From: Capitella teleta | Lineage: Eukaryota > Annelida > Polychaeta > Capitellidae | Length of the DNA: 64,000 nucleotides | Assembly (NCBI GenBank): GCA_000328365.1 | Contig: KB297987.1 | Location: 182,539 to 246,538, forward strand | Reading direction: 5' to 3' | The notes under the pieces: model-generated | Seen by the model: only the letters and a program-made list of their open reading frames with translations | The model's database searches: none | What the model was told of the DNA's origin: nothing | Shown: one piece after another, positions 9,086 to 24,000 of the stretch | How positions within the stretch are numbered: position 1 is the first letter of the stretch | Layout of the letters: each line of letters begins with the position of its first letter | Position numbers and translations under genes: made by a program

Positions 9086-12000
9086 TTATTCCAACACGCA
9101 GCCTTTCTTAATGATGATGTTGCCATACTGGGCCGTCTCTCTGATAACGACAAAAACATACAATGATAAATACACAAGAAAAGTACGTTGATTATCATAA
9201 GAAGGTCTGGTTATAGGAACTAATTGCCAACTACTGTGTTCATGATGCTGATACAAGTAATGCATGGGCTCACCCAGTGTGCACCACAGCAAAGGCTTTC
9301 TTCGCTCGCTCATAGAACGCGAACCTCTCCACTTTCTCCATCGTAATCTGTAAATTAGCCATGAATATTGCACAGAACCAACGGTTGATATATCTTAAGC
9401 TTATAATTATGTCTAGTCTGCAATAGAGTGAGCACCTTTTTGCCTTCGGCTTTGTTCACAACGTCTTGGTATTTGTCCCAGATAGGTACAGGTAAGTTCT
9501 TGGCTTCATCCTCAGGAACACGTTGCATTAGGGCCACCTTTAAGAAGATGATGTTGATGGCAATCATAATCAGATGCAACATAACTGACCGGTTCGTCGA
9601 CATACTGGTCGAGAGGCACCAGCTTCAGAATCGCCCCTAGAAGTTCGGGAATATTGAGCCCTGGAAATCGATAATTGAATTATGTACGTGCATTGATTAG
9701 AAGGGGGGGGGGTGGTTGAGAATCTTTCATGGGGAGTTTTGTGAAAGTTGAAAGCAAGTTGAAATGGCAATTTTGAAATGGACAGGTGATCAGATCTCAC
9801 TGACGGTTCCGGTGTCTCTCCTCGGGGACATTTAATGAATTGCTATGAACATACATGTAGTATATAATTTTATACATAACATAGCTCAGGCCGGTAAAAT
9901 AAGGCAGGAGCTCCTATCGGGTGGCGAAAAGGGAGCTCTCCAACAGACAAACTTCTTTTCCATGGTCAACTGAATATAATTTCAATCAAGGGGTTAAGAA
10001 GGCACATTGGAATGGCTGACTAATATATTTCATCCAATGGAATCAGGACGCGTAAGAGAACGTATAGAAGCCTCATTGTTTCAATAGTTCGACATACATG
10101 TACGGAATTTAGATACTATGGATGTAGAACCGCCAAATTGGCGAAGAAAGTCGTCAAAATCTCAAAATATGCTGATCTAGGGCAATTTGCACCAACCACT
10201 TGGGTAACACACCAAGGGATTGGTTGAATGTCTGGAATATCACATCGGGTTTCATGCACTTTGAAATAGCAAGTAACAAACATCATGTTTAAAAATAGAA
10301 AAGAATCACCACTTTGGTATCATGTTTACTAAATTAAAGGTAGGGTTATCTGATAAGAACTTAAGAAGAGTACGTACTTCCGAATGATAATAAAGTCATA
10401 TGCATGTACTAATGGCCATAAAACATATCACGTATAAATAATTATAAAGAAAGGAATTTGACAAATTAACGCCCAAGGGGGCTTTGGTTAAAACCCACTT
10501 TGACAACAGAAGCAACACTTGTTCTTTGAAATCTCACGCGACGCACGAAGAGTAAACATGATTAAGTTCCTTCCTGCGACATTGAAAAAACAAAGCGAGG
10601 GTAGAAGCGTCGTCGCTTCCAGGAAAGAGACGCTGTTTTGCTTATTTGAATTAATGCATTCTACAATTACGCGAACCATTTTCGTGGAAGGCGTCATTCC
10701 ACGACAGGTTCAAGGTCAAAGGTCATTAAAACAAAACAAAACTTTTCTGAACATAAGATTAGTCCTTGAGATGCTTGGTTTCGGCGCGACTGGTCAGTGT
10801 TTACACGCGACCTTCATGCATGAATTGACCGCTCGATTTATTGCCTTGCCCTCCCGTGGCAGACAGAACCGTCGCGAAATAACCCTCGCTGAAATGTCAC
10901 GACGCACCCCGTCTGCTCTCGTGGGGGCCAGCAGACGTCATAAACAAGTGATGTAATCAATTTGGGCCAAGTTAATTCAGACTGGACTGGACCTACTCGG
11001 GAAAGGTGACAAGGGTTATAGCATATAGGCCCACAGAGGGCTTTCATGGCTGAGATGGCTCCATACACGTGAATTTACGAATGAGAATTCATGTATGCGT
11101 ATTCACCCAAACAAAAATGTCAGCTGTATAATTGTAATTATTAATATATAATTAATCGATCATACACATGAACAATGTTGGTTCTCGGTTCTCGATTCAC
11201 TAATTATCGCTTAGATAAGTGCAAAACATGGCAGGGCGTCTCCCTTATTAAACCATTTTATAATGTAAGCTACTTGATGAGACCTATAAATAAATGGATG
11301 AGATCGAAAGCGAAAGAGAACACGATTTTGCTGCACAATTTCCCCAGTTGTCTGACTCATTGTAGATGAGCAATTGTACATAATCCATTTACATGAAGAG
11401 GTTTCTTTTTGTTTTTTCGGAACAAATAAAGGATGAAAAAAAATAGCCCTGATTCCCAGAAGACTCTCCACCCACGAACAATTCCGAAGTTTCCCAAGGG
11501 ACGCTGACGCCCGGTCGATGACCTAAATTCGTTTCCGTGTCTGGATCATCCATTATCACGTTCAGAAAACATTTGCCTGTTGATAATTTGCTGATTGGGG
11601 GACAATACCACGATACGAATGGGCTCACTTGTAGCGCCATCAGGTCAAATTAGCAAGTTTATATGTATATCTTTACATTCATTACGCGTCATCTGTTGTA
11701 GATTATAGTATTTTCGTCAAAAGAATATTTATCCTTTCTTTTATTCACTGGTCAACTATTTATAGGAGAAGGCGAGGACCAATGAACAAATCGATGGCCT
11801 GAAAAGCGGAGATCAGACAGCCCAGCATATTTATAATAATATCCCAATATGAAGTCATCCAAGAACGATAAATGGGTGTATGTCATTAGCATAACGGTCT
11901 CCAATGACCTCTTTGTTCCACCCACGACACGACCCAGAACGCGGCCTAAAGATGCGCTTGAGTATCGCAGGTCAGCTCAACTTAATCACCAACCAAGAGC

Positions 12001-15000
12001 GTTGATAAAAAAATCTATTATTCCCAGATAAGGAAGAGATAGTCCCTAGACGGGGATAAATGCTGCCCGGACAGCCGCCCACTTCCGGTGTAGTTCGGCT
12101 GATCATCCGTCGTGATGACCAGACCTGGTCCGAGAAAACTATTCATGCCTCAAAAAAACTTTTTCATAGTCAAATCTCCCAAAAGTGAGCACTTTGCCGG
12201 TGGACAATCTGGAGTTGGTTTTAGAGTCAAATGGGATGGAAAAAAGGCCGTGATTTATCACACCGGGACTTCAAAACGTAAACAGAATGCTGGGAATATC
12301 GCAAAAAAAAACTTCAAAATAAGCAGTTGGTCGTCCAATTCATCAAGCAGCAACCATAACCTACCTGTTTGGCTCAATGGTAGAGCGTTGGACTTTCAAT
12401 CCATGGGTAATGGGTTTGTGTCCCCTAGGTGATTACCTACTAACGTACAGTCTCTGGACTTATAATGGTGACCTTATACATGTGTAACCAATGATTTAAG
12501 TACTCGTGGTTCATGGGCATTGCTTTGTGCACTCCGATGGATATTGAACTATACCAAAATGATTTATTTATTCATGTATTTACATATGTAAACTGCAAGT
12601 TACTAACGCTGAAGTTATTTTCACTGGTTGGATCGTTGCTAATAATTGCTCGTTGTCGGCTGGTTGCACCAACCGTATGTTCAAACGGATGTTTCCAGAC
12701 AGCAAAATCACAGCTGATTATCATCGTGTAAGAACAAAAACAACCCACATGCTTAACTTCGCTTTTGGCCAAGAAGCGACGATGAACATGATCAAATTTG
12801 CAAAAATCCAACTACTTTGAGATTGCTACAGATGCTGATAGGGACGAAAATAATAACTGCCTGCCAACCTTAATTTGAGACATGAGGACTCGAACGAACT
12901 CATAAGTTATCACCATATATTATATATGCATCTCATTAATGAACATGCCAGCCATCGTGAAATAGAATCAATGTATCAGTTCATTGATGATGTTCTTTAG
13001 GATCGTAAGATAAGCACGGCTTAATTATGATGAGCACTGTGACCAGAATCCTTGACCTGGTCACAGTGTTGATCTTATGCATCTGACAACGCCAATACCA
13101 TAGAGTAAGAATAATATTTCTTCCTCTATGCCAATACTATGGTTGGGGCCAATAATTCAATCCTGAATGGGTGCCACATACAAGACAAAGGGCTCAAGAG
13201 CTAATGAATATAAATGATTTAAACTGTGTAACAGTGAGTTTATTTTCCTTTCATGTTACATTATCATGGTTCCACAGTTGCTAACATCACTGCAAATATA
13301 AGTTTGTCTGTTCTCTTTGGTGCATGCACAAGCCCTGGCTTTCTTTATTTTAATCGTTGAATATATTTGAAACTCTTATGGAGTGGATTATTTGTACCAA
13401 AATTCTGGGTTAAAAACTCTAAGTTTGAACCAATTCGTGTTTCCTGGTGCCATCCCTAGCCACTGAAACACGAAAAATTTCCCTGCGGGGCCATATAACA
13501 ATAATCATATACAATCACATCGATTTTATTTTTATTTATTTTATTTTTTTTTTTTTTTTTTCACCTGACTTAAGAAATTCCCCAATCCGCACCCATAATC
13601 ACCTGCATGAGACGTCATAATCACCGCGACAGCAATGTACCAGGGATTCATCTTCTTATTTTAATGTCTTTTATTCATAAAGACTGATCAAATTCCCTCG
13701 TGGTCGACGAGTTTCACCTTTCTACTCGAGATGCTCAGTCAGTGTGAAACCACACAGTAAATAAAATAAATAAAATAAATAAAATAAATAAAATATTATA
13801 TCAAACGTAGATGCAGAATTAACATCGCATGTAGCGGCCATTTTGTTTTGTTGAATATTACTGAATAAGCCTCAGTGAAACTTCTTCTGAGTCGACCACT
13901 ATTCCGCATTTAAATATAACCAAGAAAGTATTAATATACTAATGACCTGGGTCTATAATCATAGGTTGATCAATTTCTTAGAATAGAAATTAGCCATCAA
14001 ACTCGGCCGAGGAGAAAAATATATCTTTTAGACCTTAGAGTATTGGAAAACATATAACCATTCTGCACCATTTGGATCATGGCCCCGTATAAATGGAAGG
14101 TCTCGGGGCGAGAAAAAAAAAAAAAAAAAAAAAAGAGAGAGATAAAAAGTGAATCTTTTTTTTTGCCAGCAATGGGTCTCAATGTTGCATCCTTGGTCGG
14201 GAAAAAAAAGATGGCGCCCGCCAGTTTCGATTTGCCACGGGTCACGTGACTTCGATCTAACTCGAGATTAATCATAACGCATCTGTGTGCACAGGACTAA
14301 GAAGCGAGGGAAGTTCCGATGCTTCATTCATGGAGAGATCGCCAAGTGGGGTCTCCCAGAGGGCGTGACACTTATCACAGATTCTCAGAGATTGGTAGCC
14401 GACGAAACCACGTGGGCTATCGATGTATCCCATAGTACATCGCCACCGCAAAGGCGCAAACACTCGAACTCGACCGAAACAAGCCTTTGAAGAAAACGAA
14501 TGAAGACAGAATTATGAAAGGACCAACTTATATTGATGACGCCCACTATATACTGTTTTCCTAGGCTATAAGTTTTATTACGATACACTTCGTAACATCG
14601 AATGAAACTGTTATTACATTACCAATTCAATATTGTGGTCAATATTCAAGGAGGGTTGAATCCATTATTCCTCTCTGCGGCGGATGTTATTATTCTCCCA
14701 TTATTTCCCCCCCCCCCCAAAAAAAAAAAAAATAGTAATAATAAAAAATCGTTCTCGGAAGGAACTTTCTTCGCTGATTGGAAATTGGCAACAGTTATAC
14801 CAATTTACAAACCGTAAACGACCCCCAACAACTACCGCCCGATCTCCCTGACTTCCTGCATGTAAAAAGTGAATGCGCAGGCAAAGGTATAAGGAAAGAA
14901 ACATATACCAATGCAGCCCTCTTCAAGCACGTCTCAAAAAGATCTCAAAATAAATGTACAACCAATTTAACTTACTGCCCAGACACTCCTCCATGAGATT

Positions 15001-18000
15001 ATGTCCACCAAAACCTCTCGGAACAGTGTTCCAAACATGCATTCTCGATCTGACAGCAGCATTCGACTCAGTGCCCCATGAAGTAGTCCGCCAGAAACGA
15101 CCATCCTATATGGTATCCAGGACAGGCTTTTCCGCTGGCTTTCAACCTTCTTGAAGAACAGACGTCAGTATGTCACATATTGGACAAATCCTGTTCGCCT
15201 ACAGACTAGAAACCATTTGAGGACAGGATTTCTACTACAGACAAACATTGTCCTGGGGTGCCTTAAGGCGGCGTGGTAGCCCCTACGATATTTCTCCTAT
15301 TCATGAACGACTTGACAGTCGCCATCACGTCCAATGCCAAACTGTCCCATGCAGACTGCGCACCCGATTCAATGTTATACACAGATATGACACGGCTTGT
15401 ACCGATCGTCGAAGAGGCAAAAACTTCAGGTTTAACATGTAACGAGACTGAGTGATATCATCCGCCGACGTCTCTCCAGTTTGCAGAGTTGGGTGCTCAT
15501 TGATTTTTGCGCCAATTAATGCAATTATATCCGCAAGAACATTCACCCGGAATTTGAAGTATTTTCAGTGGAGGTAATGATGCGGTAACGATATGTTTTA
15601 CATTTCGAGAATAACAGCTGCATAAAACTCCACATCGGTCTCGACATCTAAAGCTGATAATACCTATGATAGGGCAAGCAAATTTGGCCCAGTTATTTGA
15701 GAATCGGGACCAAAGAGAGAGAGTTTAAGTTGGTGTCCGGCATAAAAATGGTGCATGGACCAATGCTAGCTCTAAACCAATCCAAGGCAACGACACCGGA
15801 AGACACATTAATTAATTACTAGTACTATGACATTAAAATACTTTGACGCCCGTGCAGTGACTCTGTGATTAATTGATCAGAGATTAAGAATGACGTCACC
15901 AGACGAGGTCATGCAGGAAGGGTGAATTCATGAATGCGACATCTTTTCACTTTATTGACACATTTTACGGTCTCCCCAATGCTCACAGGACATTCGTGAT
16001 AACCCGCTAATATTTCCCGGAATTCTAAAAATAGCCGAGGGATGACTAAAAATGGTCACCATGCCTAATAATAGGCGCGATCAATCAGTCTAAACCACCG
16101 ATTATTTATATAATTATATCAGTGGGTTTTTCTTCTTTGATTCATAGCAAATGCTTCTGGGTCGCGAGTCACGCAAGTAGCACACGATTATATGGTGTGT
16201 AGGAGGAGTATTGACAATTGAATGGGCTAAAATAGTGATAATGGCATTCAACCCACACGTGTGCACTCAGCCAACAAAAAACAAGAGTCACTGCTCCTTT
16301 CAATCAGCATCGAATTGGAGGGTTGGATCGAGGCACGATTCTCCTTCACACCTCCTCTGCGGTTCTTCCATGCAGCATCGTGGGTTGGGAATGCCCTCCC
16401 GGTGATTGAAACCCACCCTCCCCCCCTCGATTTGTTCGTATAGTTCGAATACTAGTTATGCACATAATATTATGAGGTATTACTGATTCGTGACGCCGTT
16501 CGTGGGGCTTGGCATGATAGCAATTCAGATGTGAAATTTGGCCTGCATGCTTATAAAGCAGCCTTTAATATACAGAACATCGCAACCCGTGTGACTCTGA
16601 TCGGTTCTATCAAAGAAGTATACCGGAATATACTGCGAAGCTCATGGTTGTGGAACGGAATCGATATTGCACCAAAATCAAACATATTAGAATTTGGGTA
16701 AGAAAAGAAACAGAACGAAATTTTTGAGACGCAATCAATGAAGAAGAATAAATAAATAAAAATAAATAAATAAAAATAAAAAAAACATAAAAACATAAAC
16801 TACACACACACGTTGAGCAACACATATACAATTGAAATCATGTAAATAAAACAAAAACATGGTAAAATAGTTCTTCAGTCGTTTTAGACATATTTCCATG
16901 TGCGTGGATCAGTAATTACGATTAAATTTGACCAAGACTGACCATGTCCAAATAAAATTGTAAGGTGTAAAGTCACTAGAGACAGAACGCCAAAGCACTA
17001 GTAAATTATACAACACTGGTATTTCTCAATTCATTATTCAGTGGAAATAATTCAACCGGAGAGATCGCACTCACCATCAGCCCTCACTTCCACCGGTCCT
17101 TCTCTGCAAATGGAACTGGTAGGGAAATGGGCATCAGCGAGAACTGCAAAGAAACAAACGAATGTATTCATAAAAAAATAACAAAATTATATCAACGACT
17201 GATCCAAATATGCTGATCGGGATTAAAATTTTAAAAAGTATATTGCGTAATCACAAGGTCAACAAACCGTCACAACGTCTTCTGCTAGTCAAAAGATATA
17301 AAAGGTCATCAGCATTGTGGGTTTACTTAGTTCATCCGCTGAATACAGGAACCTTGCGAAGAAGGAATTGGTTCAAATTACTCAATTAAATGAGCACCAG
17401 TTGACCACAAAATCGCCGCTTAAGAGTCAAATTGACGACATTTATGAAGATGTTTCAATTAAGCCGAAGTTCCAGGTTGATACAGAGTGACAGTCATTGA
17501 GAAAAATGAGGCAGTCAATCAAAGGATTTACATCCAGGTATATGCCAATCGAGGACCCTTGTATTTCCCAGTATGTGCACCTGTATAACACATATTATCG
17601 TAGGCATAACATGTTACTGAACCGAATAACCCTTCGCTCAACTTAAGGGTTTATAGTAAGCTCCAAACATGGATATAATAAAGCACCAAGTTCATCGAGT
17701 GCAAATGTAATTGCCATGCATAGACTGATAGAAGGCATGTTTTTGAATCCCTAAGTGTATTAATAATAACACAAACACTGCAAAAGTACTGAGTTTAACA
17801 CAGTTTATTCCAGGGTACTTGAGGTGAATTATCCTGCTACTGGAATCCGGAATTAACGTCCATCCGTCTCAGGCCTCGTTCTGGTTTGTGGTCATAGAAA
17901 GAGACGTTGATCGATGGCATTAAGAAACCAGAAACGACAAACGTAAACAAATAAGCGAAGTCTCCAAAAATCATTATGTGATACTCAGAAGTCTTTAGCA

Positions 18001-21000
18001 ATTAACTCTCGATATATAAGCCCATAAAGACAAGCGCCAACACTCGCATTCATTGAGCGCATCTGCTAACCTACTCTGCGGCCAACCGTCGAAGCATCTT
18101 TCAATGACTTGTAAAATAATATTGCGGTTGTTTTAAACCGATACTGAGGATGTGGCATCGAAGAAATACGAGCCCTCATGACACTTAATGATGCTAGGAA
18201 ATGAACTCCTATGGAATTTCAATCTGCGTTTCTTTTAACAATGTAACAATGGTGCTACATCTGACACCATGTCACCGGAGTAGTTTCTAGGTGACTTTCT
18301 CTCTGTTGTCACTTGAGACATTCAGTGAGAGAAATTAAATACGTCCTTGGATCATCAAGAGATAGGTGTGTCTCTGAAACACATCATTTTCTTTGTTTTG
18401 ATTTCGTTCTCAGTAAATATTTGCATGCGAGTACTATTGTATCTATGTTTAAATGTTGATGGCCATTCAAAATATAGGCCGATTATAATAGGCCTCAGTT
18501 GCTGTTTACAAGACTATAGTTCTATCTGTTCAAGCCAGAAAGCACGTATATGCACGAGTTAAATTCTAGTGAAAATATGTGCAATTGATTCGTTTTTGCT
18601 ACAAGTGCAATTATTTGCGTTTCTCGTGGTTTTAAGTATACGTAAACGCATGTGTAAAATCATAAAAGGTACATTAGCTTCACAAAAACTATAAATAAAG
18701 AAATCATTTATTTTGGAGCGGATCGATCAATAGCTCATATAAATTTGTGAATCCGGGGAATCCGGGTGAATTGGAGAATCCAAGAAGCTTGCATTATCAG
18801 AGTCTGATAACATTTAATGGAAGTGGAGGGAATGCCGTTTGAGAACCACAGATAAGAGGTTGGAATCCTATAAGGAATACACTCTAAACGTACGTGCAGC
18901 ACTGGCCCATTCTGACGAAACCCGATTAAGCAGAAAAGACCAGCGGAAAGTTCATGAACAAGTGAGAAACATGCATGCATTCGTATATAATTACTTCTGC
19001 AAATTTTTATTGCCCAATTGTGGTGTCATTTAGATAATCCTGTTGACGTTACGTCAGCTCTGCAGTAATACAGCAATGACGCTGATGACATGGAACCTGA
19101 CTGACGGTCCCGGAAGTGTCGAGGCAACGAATTTTGCTAAACGAAAGAAAGAACTTTGGTGTTTATGGAGTGTTATATGTATTGCCAACACGGTAGTATC
19201 AATCAAGTCAAGGCCTAGGGCTGAGAGGAATCACAGTTACTCAAATTCCGAATAAGGGTTAATAAATAATAAATAATAAATAATAAATACGTTCAGATAG
19301 AATGCGTGTAGTCAATCGGTGAACGGGGAGAAGGATTTTGACCTCAATGGCGTCCAATGTCAAGTACGCAATCAGCTAGCTGAAGAAAGAGTGCATGCTT
19401 AAAACCAAGAGCTCATTTCACTACCAGACCACGAATGTCGACCACTGAAGGAGAAGGCATTGCTTGCACCCACGGACATCATGCATCATCTACGGTTCAT
19501 AAACGTCATGTCTTGAATCGCAGTTATATCTTACATTACCAAGGAATTATCCCAATTGATATGACAACAATACATCATGCATGTATATTAATGAATGGTT
19601 TAAAGTTAAAATGGGGTGGCAGAGGGGGTGGGCTAATAACGCACCCCTTGCTAACAGTGCTGATCTGGATGCCTTGTAGAATCCTGAGACGCCCACAATC
19701 CGTAGCTGCTCCATCGCAAAACAAGAAGAGCACATCGTATGTTTCACTCGTCGGTAACTGGAATACAGAATAACGCCACAGGGAGCCTGTTACATGCATT
19801 ATTAAAACTTTCCTAATGGCTTTCCCTAATCGCGTTTCAACTTGAGCAATGGGCATGACAATTATTTAACGCCTGACAAACACAACCCTCTATATATATA
19901 CATGTTCCTGTGTATGAAGGGGTTAACTATATCAATCATCCACAATTCGAAGCACAATCGTAGGTTTGTGTGTTTCGTGATCGTTTTTCAAGACACATAT
20001 TTTTTCTCCACCCACGAAGTTAAAGAAAATATTCACCCATGTAAATACTTAATAGTTTATGATCACGTCTGTGAATTGGGTATGTACACAAACACCCTTG
20101 CAAGTATATAAGACTCCTACTTAGGGATAATTTAAAATGACCCACACGAAATAGAAGGTTTATCCCGCGTGTAGGCTAAAGGGGTTTTGTTGGCTTATAC
20201 ATGCATAGGGTATTAGTATGCATATATTGTTGTGGTCTATTGTTTGTTATACATATCTCTGGTCATTAAAACACAATGGCGCATTATACATGCATTCTTT
20301 ATAGACGCTTGATATCTACATACATCATGAATTTTCCTAAGGATATATAGCATTGCATTTATCATGAATGAAAAAATACTCAGGATCGTGTTTGAGAGAA
20401 TGTTTCAATAAAGTTTTCATTATTATTTGTTCAGTTTTCAAAGAACAAAAGTTGCATATCTAAGCGGATAGAAGTCAGAGCGGCGATTGGATTGGTCAGG
20501 AATAACGGCGGTGCCCCAACCAGGAAATGCATTTCTTTCACACGTCATGTGCTATAATATTTGAGCATAAACAGCGAGAGGGCCAGTTAAGCAGCTCAAT
20601 CAAGAGGAGCTGTGTTGAAAGATCTCGTTGAACGATGGTGCAAGGGTACTCCTACCCCTGCAGCTGACTTCCGTGTACTTGGCACATCATATGTTGCAGC
20701 AAAATGTGTGAGATCAGCAATTTTGAGCAGGGTCAAATCTAGAACTCGATTTCATGCAGAGGAATTTGTCTTGGTTGGGCTGAATTAAACGTCCACTATT
20801 CTAGTAACAGTCGAGTTAAACAATAGATGGTGCTAAGGGCAAATATCACTGTCTTGTTTTGTGGTTGCACCAATTGCACTTTGTATTCAGACAGCCACCC
20901 ACAGACGACTGTAACATGAACAACCATTGCTGCTTCTCTCTGTTTAATCTGGGGAAAGAAAAGTGCTCAAGGGGAGAGTAGGCGACACCGTTCATAACTG

Positions 21001-24000
21001 TATATATAGATATTGCACACTTCGAAGTATTAAATCTCCATCTCATAATCGGCGTGGAATTTGGTGGTTGTAAAATCAAATACAACATCAAGATAACTAC
21101 ACTTAAAAATTAACCTCCCCACCCCCCACAATACAATCAAATTCCTCCAGATGCTAGTGTACGTCTATCGATGCGCATGTGTCACGTGAATTGAAAAATA
21201 ACTTTCTAAGGACATTCTCCGCTCACGAGTACTGAATGCTGCTCGCGCCAAGAGTGTAGATGCAAAAGCGCATATTCTTCCTCGTGTTGAGTAAACATTT
21301 ACTGTAATGTGAACCACGCACTTGATACAATCATATAACCAGCTACTTGAGTGAGTGATGGGGTTTTACGGCTCCACCCAATCCGATCGGATGATACGGG
21401 CGCCAGATAACCAGCTACTTGCGTGATATGTCATGCCTATAGTGCATGTATTTGTCTAGCGATAGACTAGCAAGGAGCTAACAATAGGCAGTTCTCTGAT
21501 TCGACCTCCTATTCTTCATCAGGCAATAACATCAAAGAGGTGAAATTTCAAGGACATTAATCTCCTTCGATGGTGAGACCGTGGTTATGTGTAACAGCCA
21601 GGAATCGGCTCCGGTGGCTTTGCCGTCATCTGCTCGTTAGACAGGGTCTGTTCGTGGGACAAACACATCGAATGTTGATGCAGGCGTCTGCAGCGATTAT
21701 CGCCCGTTGCCTTCAACCACTCCTCGTGTTGTGATAACAAAGGTCAACCATACATGGAAGACACCATGTGACACCCTTCCTTGCTGCCTAAATTTCCCAT
21801 TTGTCGCATTGCAACACGGAATATACGAGTCGACTCGGCTATTGAAAGCAAAGGCCGAGTCAACATTTGCGGCATTTTATTGCAGGGCGGGGAATTAATC
21901 ATGCCATCATCAAGATTTCCCACAGAGTGTCATGTAAAGCATTTGATGCTGACCTTGTCAAGAGAGCTGGTTGACGAGGATTGGCTGAGTCACCCTGATC
22001 TCAGCCAGCAAACGCGCCGCTTGTTTGGGTCAAAAGAGGGAAATTTATTATCAGGTCCACAAATTCCTTTGATTGTCTCACAACAATGGGCCCAGCAGAG
22101 ACCAGCTCTGCTGAATCCGGTATTTAAAGAACAACACATGAAATAAGCGATGCGCCGAAATACCTTGGCGGTGATGCCCTCTGCGCAGGACTCAGTTATA
22201 ATCGAAATTACGTAACGTTAACATGACTAATTATTCTAGTGAAGACTCAGTGACAAAAATTGCTGGTTGGACATTCTTACAATTCTTAGCATTCCACAGT
22301 GTTATTTTGACAGAGGTCAGAGCACACACAGTATCCTTGTGTTTTGCAACTTTTTTTCACCAATTCCAAGAATCTCTTTCATGGGGTCACCGCAGCCCTG
22401 GACCCCAAATTGGACATTCAAGATGACTACATTTTTATTTGGAACACTAATCGTTGGACTGAAGTTTTGACTATCGAGGTTCCATAGTTCCATAGTTAAC
22501 ATGCTTAACCGGCCTCACTGCTGAAACCTGACGAGTTGTGAATTACCTTGGTGAGGGTTGCGAATAGCACTTTAAACGGAGGTCACCTCAAAGATTATGT
22601 AATCTTACATTGCGGTGATTATACTAGTATAGCTCATCGAGATTAATCGTACCAAGTCTAGACGGTGACAAATCTAATACCTTGGGTGGAATGTAGCATA
22701 CATATGTAATATAAACTAGTATGCTGTTATATCCTTTATTAATTTAATTCAATGGGTGTATACAGTATAGCATAGTCAGTAAATTAATTGTGTGATATTC
22801 TAAAATAAGTATGACTCATATTATCATATACATTGTATATCCACGAACATTAAAATTTAGAATTACATGCATATATATCTTTTGCAAAAATGCACATATC
22901 AAAAATCTATAACAAAGACAATAATGGCACCCTCACCAGCATAACATTATACCCATTGTTGACACGAACGGATTGTTCTGTGTGCACTTAGAGGCAATTT
23001 GGCAATTTTGGAGCTCTCTTCCTTGATTTCCATATTATTATGTTGGGATAAGAAGGCGAGAGTGCCAGACATAATGATCGCTATGATGGGTTGTGTAATA
23101 TCGGGTTCAGTTTCGTCATTTGACCATCCGGGCGTGCATCACTGTAATAAGAGCCCGTGCCTCCAAGATCTTGAGCTGAATAATCTTTATCGAAAGACAT
23201 AATTAAATTTGATGGGAGTATTGCATTGGCAGAGTATAATTGTGGTTGTGGTGTTTATATCTCCTTTACTTTGTGTTCTGTCTTTTTTCTGTTCTTGTTT
23301 TATTTTATTTTATTTCATTTTTTTATTATAATTATCATTGTGACTCACTGACTCACGACGTATATTTATTGTTGCTCTATCATTCCATTAGAATGATAGA
23401 GCGACAATACTCAGCCAATGCAAATTAAAGCAAGAGTGAATTTCTAGCCTGCGAAAGTATACAAACTCAACCAAGAGAGGGGGCCGTCCTTATATGCAAT
23501 TATCCATCCACATGCAATTTAAAAGATAAATATATGTTAAACTGAGTTAATAGATTTTGTGAGCCTCGGATTATGATTTTATGATAATATGTTTTTGAAA
23601 TTGAGTTCGTTAATCAGGTCCCGGTTGCGAACAAGTTTATAACACTGTCTTTCAATTATCTCGTCCTTTCTTTCTTCTTTTTTTTTGGGGGGGGGGGAGT
23701 ATCTTCTCCTATTATTTTATTGTCTTACTTTTTGTTTACTTACGAAAACTTGAAGCGATCATTCGCACCGCGTAGGCAAACGGAATGGTGATGTCACTCG
23801 CAAAGACTGCCCCAAGCGGTGCACGTACTCGGTGGAAAACCCCCTTCAGCTATATACGGCACTGTCTTCTCCAGCTTGGCGAGGCCACGGGTGATGACGA
23901 GAGCGCACTGCTGCTCGCGACCAGCACCGTCCATTTGCATGTTGGAGGTGGATGGGCCGACCTCTAGCTGTCTGTTGGTACAGACGCTCTGTCTTGTCCC

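Larger units (their letters stand above)
9661..17074 (-). other. FUOM intron 2 (7.4 kb)
   Basis: Mostly non-coding AT-rich sequence with a tRNA-like relic (12363), a hairpin (13035), an AAATA microsatellite (13757) and a LINE fragment (14755-15560). A 145-codon open frame on + (10519-10956) is the longest here; it has no domain I know and no supporting splice or start context. Confidence 0.6.

Noticed and set aside
10519-10956. 145-codon + strand frame in FUOM intron 2
   Set aside because: No recognisable domain and no promoter or splice support. It is long for chance but alone; kept only as part of the intron note.
21781-22146. 121-codon + strand frame
   Set aside because: No family resemblance, not bounded by credible signals, overlaps another frame of similar quality.
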